Part shown: positions 1 through 5,506 of the stretch, one piece after another
Layout of the letters: every line of letters starts with the position of its first letter
Numbering within the stretch: position 1 is the first letter of the stretch
Source: JBOGIG01 sp050742455
Lineage (GTDB): Bacteria > Actinomycetota > Acidimicrobiia > Acidimicrobiales > JBOGIG01
Length of the DNA: 7,366 nt
Assembly (NCBI GenBank): GCA_050742455.1
Contig: JBOGIG010000142.1
Coordinates: forward strand, 1 to 7,366
Direction of reading: 5' to 3'
Made by a program: the position numbers and the translations under genes
Notes under the pieces: model-generated
The model's database searches: none
What the model was told of the DNA's origin: nothing
The model's input: the letters and a program-made list of their open reading frames with translations, nothing else

Positions 1-845
1 ACGAAGCTGCACACCACGAACCCGGGGCCGGCAAAGGTCTGGTGCACAGGCGGCGGCTGGTGAATGCGTCCGGCTATGGGCTCGAAGTCGGATATGGAGA
101 AAGCGAGCGGCCAGTTGCATCCATCCCAGCCCACCACATCGAAGGGATGATGAGCGTGGATGTGTCGGCTCCACCCCTGGCGCGAGCGGACCAGGACTGG
201 CACGGAACCCTCGTCAGGGACCACCAGCGGGCCCTCGGGAGGTCGGAGATCCCTCTCGCAGTAGGGGGCGCCCTCGCGTAACTGCCCAGTGGCCGTACGA
301 TACCGGGCGGGTACGCCTACGTGGCCGACGGACTCCAGTATCAGTGCCTCCACCGCCTCGCCTCCGGCCGGGAGCCAGCGATGGGTAGTAGAGGTGGGGA
401 TCACCACGTAGTCGCCGGCCGACACCGACAGGGTTCCAAAGACCGACTCCATGACGGCATTCCCGGACTGGATGTACACCACCTCGTCGCCGGCAGCGTT
501 TCGGTACAGCTCACTCGGACTATCGGCCGCCGCCCAGGCGATAGTCACTGTGGAGTTGCCGGCAAGCACCTGGCGGTCGGCCACCATGTCACCCCCAGCA
601 GGCAGCGAAGGGACCCTCAGATGCCATGGGGCCAGGGGGTGGTTGGGTCCTAGGCAGGATCGTTTGACGTCCACCTCCTCGATGCCGGTGATGGCGCTAG
701 GGGAATGTCGGTGGTACAGCAGTGACGAAGAGCCGGAGAACCCCTCCTCGCCCATCAGCTCCTCCGCCAGCCGGGTCCCCGATCCATCGCGAAACAACGT
801 GTGCCGTTTGGACGGCACGTCTCCCACACGCCAGTAGTAGGTCAT
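1..845 (-). CDS. hmgA: Homogentisate 1,2-dioxygenase, 3' end beyond the left edge
   Basis: Opens the aromatic ring of homogentisate to give maleylacetoacetate, an Fe(II)- and O2-dependent cytoplasmic step of tyrosine catabolism. The N-terminal 281 residues are visible, starting MTYYWRVGDVPSKRHTLFRD, a typical bacterial HmgA opening. A cupin-like stretch (about 119-157, with GDEVVYIQSG and YVVIP) is followed by the family signature region 232-271 (HHPFDVVGWDG, then HQPPPVHQTF). The family is usually about 380-440 residues, so roughly the last 100-150 lie off the window, including the HxxxxxE iron-ligand segment, which therefore cannot be checked. The start is chosen because its ATG overlaps the fahA stop as ATGA and has AAGGAGG (853-859) seven bases upstream. 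It is the last visible gene of the hpd operon. I see no frameshift; identity is secure from the motif set and the neighbours. Confidence 0.93.
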   Translation of the reverse strand, partial: MTYYWRVGDVPSKRHTLFRDGSGTRLAEELMGEEGFSGSSSLLYHRHSPSAITGIEEVDVKRSCLGPNHPLAPWHLRVPSLPAGGDMVADRQVLAGNSTVTIAWAAADSPSELYRNAAGDEVVYIQSGNAVMESVFGTLSVSAGDYVVIPTSTTHRWLPAGGEAVEALILESVGHVGVPARYRTATGQLREGAPYCERDLRPPEGPLVVPDEGSVPVLVRSRQGWSRHIHAHHPFDVVGWDGCNWPLAFSISDFEPIAGRIHQPPPVHQTFAGPGFVVCSF

Positions 846-2005
846 CTCCCATCCTCCTTCCCGACGCCGGCCACGGTCCCGGCCACTTCTCCCAATGACA
901 GCCAGCCCGGGCGGCCCCGCTCTCCGCACCAGCCCCGCACGGTTGCGGTGTCACCGTCGGCCAGCCAGTCCCGGCGTGAGCCGTCGGCCAGCTCGACCGG
1001 GTTGGCCCCGGCGCCGGTCAGCTCCATCAGGCTTCCCTCGCTGTGAGGGGTAGAGCCCGAGATGGTGCCGGAGGCGAAAAGCTCTCCGGCCCTAAGGCAG
1101 GCACCGTTGGCGGTCAAGTGGGCCAGCTGCTGGGACATCGACCAGTACAGGCCGGCGGCAGTGGTCGTGCTGACCACCGTACCGTTGAGCTCCAGTTCCA
1201 GGCGGATGTCGAGGCCCCGCGGTTCGTCGGCTCGCAGGTAGGGGGCCGGCGGAGGGTGCTGGGCGGGCCCGACGACCCGCCACGGGTCGAGAGCCACCAA
1301 GGGAACCACCCAAGGCGATACCGAGGTGGCGAACGACTTGCCCAGGAACGGGCCCAGCGGTTGGTACTCGAAGGCCTGGATGTCGCGGGCGCTCCAATCG
1401 TTGACCAAGACCACCCCAAAGACGTGCTCGCCGGCGCGCTCGGGAGGCACGGATCTGCCCCGGCCCGAGCCGGCCCCGATCACGAAGCCGACCTCCACCT
1501 CGACATCGAGGCGCGCCGTCGGCCCGAACTGGGGTTCGTCCTCACCGACGCGTCGCAAGCCCGAGGGACGAGGGATCTCCTCGCCGCTGGCGAGCACGGT
1601 GGAAGAGCGCCCGTGATAGCCCATAGGCAGGTGGCGCCAGGCAGCAGGCAAAGGTTCGGCTCCCGGGCGGAGCAGCCGACCCATGGCGGTGGCATGTTCC
1701 TCGCAGGCGTAAAAGTCGGTGTAGTCCGCCACCTCCCAGGGCAGCACCAAACGCACACCCGAGCGGGGCCTGATAGCAGTAGCGGGCAGGTCGTCGAGGT
1801 GTCCCTGGATCTGGCCGCGAGTAAGTGCCCACGCCTGTGGGCCAAGGGAGAAGAACTCCATCAATGACCCGCTCATCCACACGTCCGGTCCGACATCGAG
1901 GTCCAAGGAGGCCAAGTCGATCACTGAGTCCTGGTAGGCCACGACAACCCGACCGGCGTCATCCACCCCGTAGGGAAGGTTGGCGCGACCAAAGCCGTCA
2001 CACAT
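842..2005 (-). CDS. fahA: Fumarylacetoacetase (fumarylacetoacetate hydrolase)
   Basis: Hydrolyses fumarylacetoacetate to fumarate and acetoacetate, the last step of the homogentisate pathway. The 387-residue protein has the N-terminal region expected of true FAH, then the catalytic FAH fold. DYTDFY at 94-99 gives metal ligand D97 and substrate residue Y99; H104 matches the catalytic histidine. HLPMGYHGRSS lies at 125-135. The ligand pair E169/E171 sits in LDVEVEVGF, D203 and R207 in NDWSARD, and K223 in PLGPFLGKSF. ASGTISGS (311-318) is followed by E328. Residue roles are by analogy to mammalian FAH. The length is slightly below the usual 400-430. The ATG at 2005-2003 is chosen because the frame upstream of it lies inside the aminotransferase gene; it overlaps that gene by 8 bases and has no clear Shine-Dalgarno, so coupled translation is likely. 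It ends in the ATGA overlap with hmgA. Confidence 0.95.
   Translation of the reverse strand: MCDGFGRANLPYGVDDAGRVVVAYQDSVIDLASLDLDVGPDVWMSGSLMEFFSLGPQAWALTRGQIQGHLDDLPATAIRPRSGVRLVLPWEVADYTDFYACEEHATAMGRLLRPGAEPLPAAWRHLPMGYHGRSSTVLASGEEIPRPSGLRRVGEDEPQFGPTARLDVEVEVGFVIGAGSGRGRSVPPERAGEHVFGVVLVNDWSARDIQAFEYQPLGPFLGKSFATSVSPWVVPLVALDPWRVVGPAQHPPPAPYLRADEPRGLDIRLELELNGTVVSTTTAAGLYWSMSQQLAHLTANGACLRAGELFASGTISGSTPHSEGSLMELTGAGANPVELADGSRRDWLADGDTATVRGWCGERGRPGWLSLGEVAGTVAGVGKEDGR
853..859 (-). promoter_or_regulatory. Ribosome binding site of hmgA inside fahA
   Basis: On the minus strand AAGGAGG lies seven bases before the ATG at 845-843, within the last codons of fahA. It is the strongest Shine-Dalgarno sequence in the operon. 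It selects this ATG over the out-of-frame ATG a few bases upstream, which opens only a shadow frame. Confidence 0.7.
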
Positions 2006-3095
2006 GTGAGATCTCTGGTCGCGGTAGTCCCCAGTTCGCCGCCACTGACGATCCAACAGGCCCTGCTACCGCTTCGAAGAAGCCACCGAGAAATTGATCG
2101 TTCTCGGCAACAAGGCCGATGGTGACGCGCACCCCATACGGAGACAAGGCCCGGGTCATGACGCCCCCGGCCTGCATCGTCGATGCCAATGCGTCGGTGG
2201 AGTCGCCTACCGGAAGCCACACGAAGTTGGCCTCCGACACCGGGACCGGCCAACCGCCGCCGGCCAGCTCGGCCCGGACCCGCTCCCGCTCGGCCACCAC
2301 GGCGCCAACCCGCTCGCTCATCTCGTCGGGAGCATCCAGGGAAGCCATGGCCCCGAGCTGACCCAGGCTACTGACCGAGAAGGGAGGCAGCACCCTGTCC
2401 AAAGCGTCCACCACATCGGGCTGGGCGATTGCGTACCCGACTCGCAGAGAAGCCAGACCATGGGCCTTGGAGAACGTCCGCAGGACCACCACATGAGGGT
2501 GAGCCCGCACCAGGTCTATGGCGGCGCAGCCCGATCTTCCGAACTCGTGGTAGGCCTCGTCGACGACGAGGAGACAGGTCTGTGCAGGTATGGCGCGGGC
2601 CAGGTTCTCCAGCTCGGGCCCAGGCATCGACGGGCCCGTCGGGTTGTTGGGCTGGGCAACCAGGACCAGGCGGGTCCTCGGGCCAACGGCAGCGGCCAAG
2701 CTCGGACCGTGCAGGGCGAAATCAGACAACGCCACTGGCTTGGCCACGCCCCCCACCATGGCGGCGAAGATGGGGTAGGCCTCGAAGGAAGGGGCGCCGT
2801 GAACGACCTCGTCGCCCGGGTCGACATAGGCCAGGGCCAGCTGCTGCAGAATGCCGGCCGATCCGGCACCTACCGTCACCCAGTCGACCGGGACGCCCAG
2901 GTTGGCGGCCAAGCGGTTGCGCAGGGCCGAAGAACTGTTGTCGGGATAACGGCCCACGCCGGAGATACCGCGCTCCAAGGCGGAGGCCACTGAGGGTAAC
3001 GGTCCCCACGGCAGCTCGTTGGAGGACAGCTTGATCGCCCCTGGCAGGGAGCGCCCGGGACGGTACCGGGGCAGTGCTTCGAGTGCCGGTCGCAT
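1998..3095 (-). CDS. PLP-dependent HisC-like aromatic aminotransferase
   Basis: A fold-type I aminotransferase of the histidinol-phosphate/aromatic aminotransferase group, 365 residues, close to the family norm. Visible signatures are SSNELPWGPLP (24-34), the glycine-rich phosphate-binding GAGSAG (76-81), PNNPTG (149-154), VVDEAYHEF with D179 contacting the PLP pyridine nitrogen, the Schiff-base lysine K210 in TFSKAHGLA, R218 in LRVGY, and VRVTIG near the C terminus. Actinobacterial relatives are named both HisC and Pat (phenylalanine aminotransferase). Lying between hpd and fahA, it most likely converts tyrosine to 4-hydroxyphenylpyruvate, the HPD substrate; this is inference from context, and a histidine-biosynthetic role is not excluded. 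The open frame runs far upstream across hpd, but the ATG at 3095, two bases after the hpd stop, gives a full-length family N terminus. The tail after about residue 345 looks non-conserved and overlaps fahA. Confidence 0.9.
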   Translation of the reverse strand: MRPALEALPRYRPGRSLPGAIKLSSNELPWGPLPSVASALERGISGVGRYPDNSSSALRNRLAANLGVPVDWVTVGAGSAGILQQLALAYVDPGDEVVHGAPSFEAYPIFAAMVGGVAKPVALSDFALHGPSLAAAVGPRTRLVLVAQPNNPTGPSMPGPELENLARAIPAQTCLLVVDEAYHEFGRSGCAAIDLVRAHPHVVVLRTFSKAHGLASLRVGYAIAQPDVVDALDRVLPPFSVSSLGQLGAMASLDAPDEMSERVGAVVAERERVRAELAGGGWPVPVSEANFVWLPVGDSTDALASTMQAGGVMTRALSPYGVRVTIGLVAENDQFLGGFFEAVAGPVGSSVAANWGLPRPEISHV

Positions 3096-3097
3096 TC

Positions 3098-4303
3098 TCA
3101 CAGGTTGCCGCGCCGAGCCTGCTCGCGCTCGATGGCCTCGAACAGCGCCTTGAAGTTGCCCTCCCCGAAGCCGGTTGCGCCTTCCCGTTGGATGATCTCG
3201 ACGAACAGGGTCGGGCGGTCGGTGATGGTCTCGGTGAAGATCTGCAGCAGGTAGCCACCGGCCTCGACGTCCACTTCGATATCGAGGCGCTGCAGGTCCT
3301 CCCAAGCCAGATCGAAGCTTTCGGCACGGGCCTGGGCCTGAACATAATACGAGGCGGGCATGACCAAGAAGCGCACGCCCCGCTCCCGCAGCGCTTCGAC
3401 GGCGCCGACGATGTGGGAGGTACGGAGGGCTATGTGCTGTACTCCGGGGCCGCGGTTGGCCTCCAGATACTCGGTGATCTGGCTCTTCTTCAAGCCGGCT
3501 GCCGGCTCGTTGATGGGCATGGTGACGCCTCGCGCGTTGTGGACCACCGTGGAGCGCAAAGCGGAGTATTGAGTGGAGATCTGCTCGGCATCGAAGTGGG
3601 TCATCTCGGAAAAGCCGAGAACGTCGGTGTAGAACGCCACCCACTCGTCCAGGCGACCCTCCTCCACATTGCCCACCACGTGATCGATGCCGGCCAACCC
3701 GGCCGGAGGACCGACAGGGCGGGGTGGCAGTCGCTCGGCGGTGAACCCGGGCGCCCATATGCCGTGCCAGGCCGACCGGTCGACGAAGACGTGACGGGTA
3801 TCGCCGTAGGTGGCGATGCCCGCGGTGGTGAGCACCCCCTGGTCGGACTCCGTGCTCACCGGCTCGGAGGTGACCACCGCGCCGCGCCGGGCCGATGCCT
3901 CCAAGGCCGCGGCCGTATCGGCCACCCGCCAGGCCAGATTGCGGATCCCGTCCCCGTGGGCCAGCACGTGGCGTGCCACCTCGGAATCAGGAGCGAGACC
4001 GGCAGTGACCACGAAGCGGACATCGCCTTGGGCGAGGAGGTAGGAGACCCGATCGACCACGCCAGTCTCCGGCCCGGCATAGGCGGCGACCTCGAATCCG
4101 AAACCGGACGTCAGCCAGGCGGTGACGGCCCTGGCATTGCCCACCCACCACTCCAAGTGATCCCATCCGAGCAACTGACCGGCGACTTCTTGCCCAGCGG
4201 ATGTCGATGCGGATCCGGCGTGTTCGGCGGGTGCGGCTTGTCCAGTGGATGAGGGTGAGGATCCGGCACGTGCAACGGGTTGGGCAATAGTTCTAGTGGC
4301 CAT
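3098..4303 (-). CDS. hpd: 4-hydroxyphenylpyruvate dioxygenase
   Basis: Converts 4-hydroxyphenylpyruvate and O2 to homogentisate and CO2 with Fe(II). The 401-residue protein has two vicinal-oxygen-chelate halves (about 44-180 and 202-370). The iron triad is visible: H208 in GIDHVV, H290 in VQHIAL and E369 in FVEIIQR. PINEP and KKSQI at 263-276 are substrate-side motifs, and the C-terminal gate helix is GFGEGNFKALFEAIE followed by RGNL. The phenylalanine in GFG and the GNF motif favour HPD over the related hydroxymandelate synthase. Residues 1-43 are rich in Ala, Ser, Thr and Gly, about 20 longer than the N terminus of streptomycete HPD, and are probably disordered. The ATG at 4303 has GAAGGA (4307-4312) three bases upstream. 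It is the first gene of the operon and is divergent from an Lrp-type regulator, a common pairing in actinobacteria. Confidence 0.96.
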   Translation of the reverse strand: MATRTIAQPVARAGSSPSSTGQAAPAEHAGSASTSAGQEVAGQLLGWDHLEWWVGNARAVTAWLTSGFGFEVAAYAGPETGVVDRVSYLLAQGDVRFVVTAGLAPDSEVARHVLAHGDGIRNLAWRVADTAAALEASARRGAVVTSEPVSTESDQGVLTTAGIATYGDTRHVFVDRSAWHGIWAPGFTAERLPPRPVGPPAGLAGIDHVVGNVEEGRLDEWVAFYTDVLGFSEMTHFDAEQISTQYSALRSTVVHNARGVTMPINEPAAGLKKSQITEYLEANRGPGVQHIALRTSHIVGAVEALRERGVRFLVMPASYYVQAQARAESFDLAWEDLQRLDIEVDVEAGGYLLQIFTETITDRPTLFVEIIQREGATGFGEGNFKALFEAIEREQARRGNL

Positions 4304-4306
4304 GGT

Positions 4307-4312
4307 TCCTTC
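4307..4312 (-). promoter_or_regulatory. Ribosome binding site of hpd
   Basis: The minus strand reads AGAAGGAACC before the ATG; GAAGGA is a good anti-16S match with a short 3-base spacer. It supports 4303 as the start and so the 43-residue low-complexity N terminus, unless translation begins at an internal GTG. Confidence 0.55.
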
Positions 4313-4365
4313 TTACGCCTTAGCCCACAATAGGTCAACAGCAGCCATCTTAGCTGAACAATTTG

Positions 4366-4392
4366 TATAGTATTACTGGACTATCTTGAGCT
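4366..4392. promoter_or_regulatory. Putative Lrp-type operator, copy A
   Basis: The plus strand shows TATAGT, an 8-base spacer, then ACTATCTTGAGCT. ATAGT (4367-4371) and ACTAT (4380-4384) form a perfect 5-base inverted repeat. The right half, ACTATCTTGAGCT (4380-4392), matches ACTATTTTGAGCT in the second divergent gap at 12 of 13 bases, in the same orientation relative to the adjacent regulator gene. An imperfect outer arm, AGCTGAA at 4352-4358, mirrors TTGAGCT (4386-4392). The position over the -10 hexamers suggests autoregulation and control of hpd. The operator role is inference. Confidence 0.6.
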
Positions 4393-4411
4393 TATATGGC
4401 ACGTTTGTAGG

Positions 4412-4906
4412 GTGTATGAGCTCGATACGATCGACCGGCGCTTGGTGGCGGCTCTGGAGGCATCGCCGCGGGCGGGGATGCTCCAGCTGGCCCGAGTGGT
4501 AGGGGTAGCGCGCAATACGGCCCAGGCCCACTTGGACCGGATGATGGCTGCCGGAGTGATCACGGGCTTTGGTCCCGACGTCGACCTCCAAAACGCCGGA
4601 TACGGCGTGTCAGCCTGGCTGACACTGGAGATCTCCCAAGGACGCTCCGGCGACATAGACGAGCACCTCGGCGCCGTCGCCGAAGTCGTTGAGGCCTACA
4701 TGACCACCGGTCCGTCGGACCTGCTGTGCCGGGTGGTGGCACGCGACAACGACCACCTCGGTATGGTGGTAAGCCGCATCCTGGAGATCCCAGGGATCAC
4801 TCGCACGACCACCTCCCTGGTCCTCGCCACCCGGATCGCACCTCGGGTGCGCCATCTCATCACCGATGAAACCCGAACCGACGAGATAGGACAGCTCAGG
4901 CGTTGA
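4412..4906 (+). CDS. Lrp/AsnC-family transcriptional regulator, divergent from hpd
   Basis: A 164-residue one-component regulator with the family architecture: an N-terminal winged helix-turn-helix (about 4-55, LDTIDRRLVAALE; recognition helix near 34-46, RNTAQAHLDRMMA), a linker strand GVITGFGPDVDL, and a RAM/AsnC ligand-binding domain (about 66-145) containing TTGPSDLLCRV and ending GITRTTTSLVLATRI. Such proteins bind an amino acid or related metabolite and assemble as dimers to octamers on AT-rich repeats. Translation starts at GTG 4412; no in-frame ATG exists upstream and the Shine-Dalgarno is poor (GTAGG directly before the GTG). The neighbour hpd and the shared operator suggest it senses Phe, Tyr or 4-hydroxyphenylpyruvate, which is inference. 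Its last 11 bases overlap the end of the convergent second regulator. Confidence 0.92.
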   Translation: MYELDTIDRRLVAALEASPRAGMLQLARVVGVARNTAQAHLDRMMAAGVITGFGPDVDLQNAGYGVSAWLTLEISQGRSGDIDEHLGAVAEVVEAYMTTGPSDLLCRVVARDNDHLGMVVSRILEIPGITRTTTSLVLATRIAPRVRHLITDETRTDEIGQLRR

Positions 4907-5339
4907 GTCGGTGGTCCTCCAGAAGCAGCACGGTCTGGCTGGAGCGGACCGTGGGGAGGGCCTGGAGACCGTCGAGGACCACGTCGCGAAGCGTGGTGAC
5001 GTCGGCTACCCGTACCAGGAGCGCAAAGTCGAACTCACCGGCGGTTGCACCCAACCATTCCACGCCCGGCAGGGAAAGCAACTGGGGGGCTAGGTCACGC
5101 CAGGCATGCTGCTCCGCCCGGATCAGGATAAGAGCCGACAGATGAAGCCCCAGCTTGGCCGGGTCCACCCGGGCGGTGAAACCCTGGATCACCCCGCGGT
5201 CACGCAGCCGGCCCAGTCGCTGGTACGCGGTGGCCCGGCCGATGCCCACACGCTCGGCAAGGTCGGGCACACTGCGGCGACCGTCTTCCTGAAGCAATCG
5301 CACCAAATGCCGGTCGATGTCGTCGAGCAGATCGTCCAC
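4896..5339 (-). CDS. Lrp/AsnC-family transcriptional regulator, divergent from phhA
   Basis: A 147-residue Lrp/AsnC protein: winged helix-turn-helix at about 4-55 (LDDIDRHLVRLLQED; recognition helix near 35-47, RATAYQRLGRLRD), then GVIQGFTARVDP, then a RAM domain (about 65-140) with ATAGEFDFALLVRV and TVRSSQTVLLL. It is homologous to its convergent neighbour but well diverged. The recognition helices share the pattern R-x-T-A-x3-L-x-R, compatible with the similar operators found in the two gaps. The GTG at 5339 is chosen because AGGAGA (5346-5351) sits six bases upstream. Being divergent from the aromatic hydroxylase gene, it probably controls phhA and itself in response to an aromatic amino acid (inference). 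Confidence 0.92.
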   Translation of the reverse strand: MDDLLDDIDRHLVRLLQEDGRRSVPDLAERVGIGRATAYQRLGRLRDRGVIQGFTARVDPAKLGLHLSALILIRAEQHAWRDLAPQLLSLPGVEWLGATAGEFDFALLVRVADVTTLRDVVLDGLQALPTVRSSQTVLLLEDHRLNA

Positions 5340-5345
5340 CTGGGG

Positions 5346-5351
5346 TCTCCT
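5346..5351 (-). promoter_or_regulatory. Ribosome binding site of the second Lrp-type gene
   Basis: On the minus strand AGGAGA lies six bases before the GTG at 5339-5337. It decides the start, since no ATG lies in frame nearby. Confidence 0.6.
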
Positions 5352-5382
5352 GAGCGCCGTTATGGTGAACCGTAGTACGGAT

Positions 5383-5430
5383 CTAGCTCAAAATAGTGTC
5401 TGATCGTCTGATTTTTTACTATAGAGCTAG
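5383..5430. promoter_or_regulatory. Putative Lrp-type operator, copy B (long inverted repeat)
   Basis: The left arm reads CTAGCTC-AAA-ATAGT (5383-5397) and the right arm ACTAT-A-GAGCTAG (5418-5430), so 12 bases of each arm pair, interrupted by 3 and 1 unpaired bases. The 20-base centre contains a direct repeat, TCTGAT at 5399-5404 and 5407-5412, followed by six T. Read on the minus strand, toward the regulator gene, the site is TATAGT, spacer, ACTATTTTGAGCT, the same design as copy A but with a spacer of 20 instead of 8 bases. The site overlaps -10 candidates in both directions. Regulator binding is inferred. Confidence 0.6.
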
Positions 5431-5468
5431 ACCTTCATATGAATTGGGCACACAATAGTAGTAGATCG

Positions 5469-5501
5469 TATGAAGGACCTATGAAGGACGTATGAAGGAG
5501 A
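5469..5501 (+). repeat. Three tandem 11-bp repeats in the phhA leader
   Basis: Three adjacent units, TATGAAGGACC, TATGAAGGACG and TATGAAGGAGA, differ only at the last two positions. Each contains an ATG and a GAAGGA Shine-Dalgarno-like core. The first two ATGs (5470 and 5481) open four-codon frames, MKDL and MKDV. Each stop TGA overlaps the next ATG as ATGA, and the third ATG (5492) is in frame with phhA. An inverted copy of the first eight bases, CCTTCATA, lies at 5432-5439. Confidence 0.85.
5495..5500 (+). promoter_or_regulatory. Ribosome binding site of phhA
   Basis: AAGGAG lies six bases before the ATG at 5507, the best-spaced Shine-Dalgarno for phhA. It is the reason for preferring 5507 over the in-frame ATG at 5492, whose own upstream GAAGGA (5483-5488) is only three bases away. 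Starting at 5492 would add MKERT. Confidence 0.65.
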
Positions 5502-5506
5502 GAACG

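Larger units (their letters stand above)
4304..4411. promoter_or_regulatory. Divergent hpd / regulator promoter region
   Basis: This 108-base AT-rich gap separates hpd (minus) from the first Lrp/AsnC gene (plus). On the plus strand TATAGT (4366-4371) matches the -10 consensus at five of six bases and would give a leader of about 30 bases to the GTG at 4412; no convincing -35 is seen. On the minus strand TACTAT and TATACA in the same stretch (about 4366-4375) are weaker -10 candidates for hpd. Both would overlap the inverted repeat annotated separately, so one bound regulator could control both directions. Confidence 0.5.
5340..5506. promoter_or_regulatory. Divergent regulator / phhA promoter and leader region
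   Basis: This AT-rich gap of 167 bases lies between the second Lrp-type gene (minus) and phhA (plus). On the minus strand TATAGT (5422-5417) is a five-of-six -10 match for the regulator, giving a leader of about 70 bases. On the plus strand TACTAT (5417-5422) is a weaker -10 candidate for phhA. No convincing -35 is seen for either. The gap also holds a long inverted repeat (5383-5430), a perfect 10-base palindrome TTCATATGAA (5434-5443), an extra ATAGT half-site (5455-5459) and tandem repeats before the phhA start. Confidence 0.5.

Noticed and set aside
1043..1867. 274-codon plus-strand frame antisense to fahA, and a similar 299-codon frame at 2094-2993 antisense to the aminotransferase.
   Set aside because: Both are mirrors of well-supported genes, with no recognisable motif and no start signal.
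2006..2056. Upstream start for fahA giving 17 more residues.
   Set aside because: It would overlap the aminotransferase by a further 51 bases, has no conserved sequence, and the ATG at 2005 fits the coupled overlap.
3096..3758. Upstream extension of the aminotransferase frame (about 221 codons) across hpd.
   Set aside because: It is Arg- and Pro-rich, shows no family motif, overlaps a certain gene on the same strand, and the ATG at 3095 already gives a full-length aminotransferase.
3074..4252. 392-codon plus-strand frame antisense to hpd.
   Set aside because: It is a high-GC shadow frame: no ribosome binding site, no domain, and composition (His, Gly, Arg rich) typical of the complement of a real gene.
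5439..5495. A 19-codon-scale frame from ATG 5439 (MNWAHNS...) to TGA 5495 as a leader peptide.
   Set aside because: It has no Shine-Dalgarno, only one Trp and one Tyr codon, and no adjacent terminator or attenuator structure, so it is not supported as an attenuation leader.
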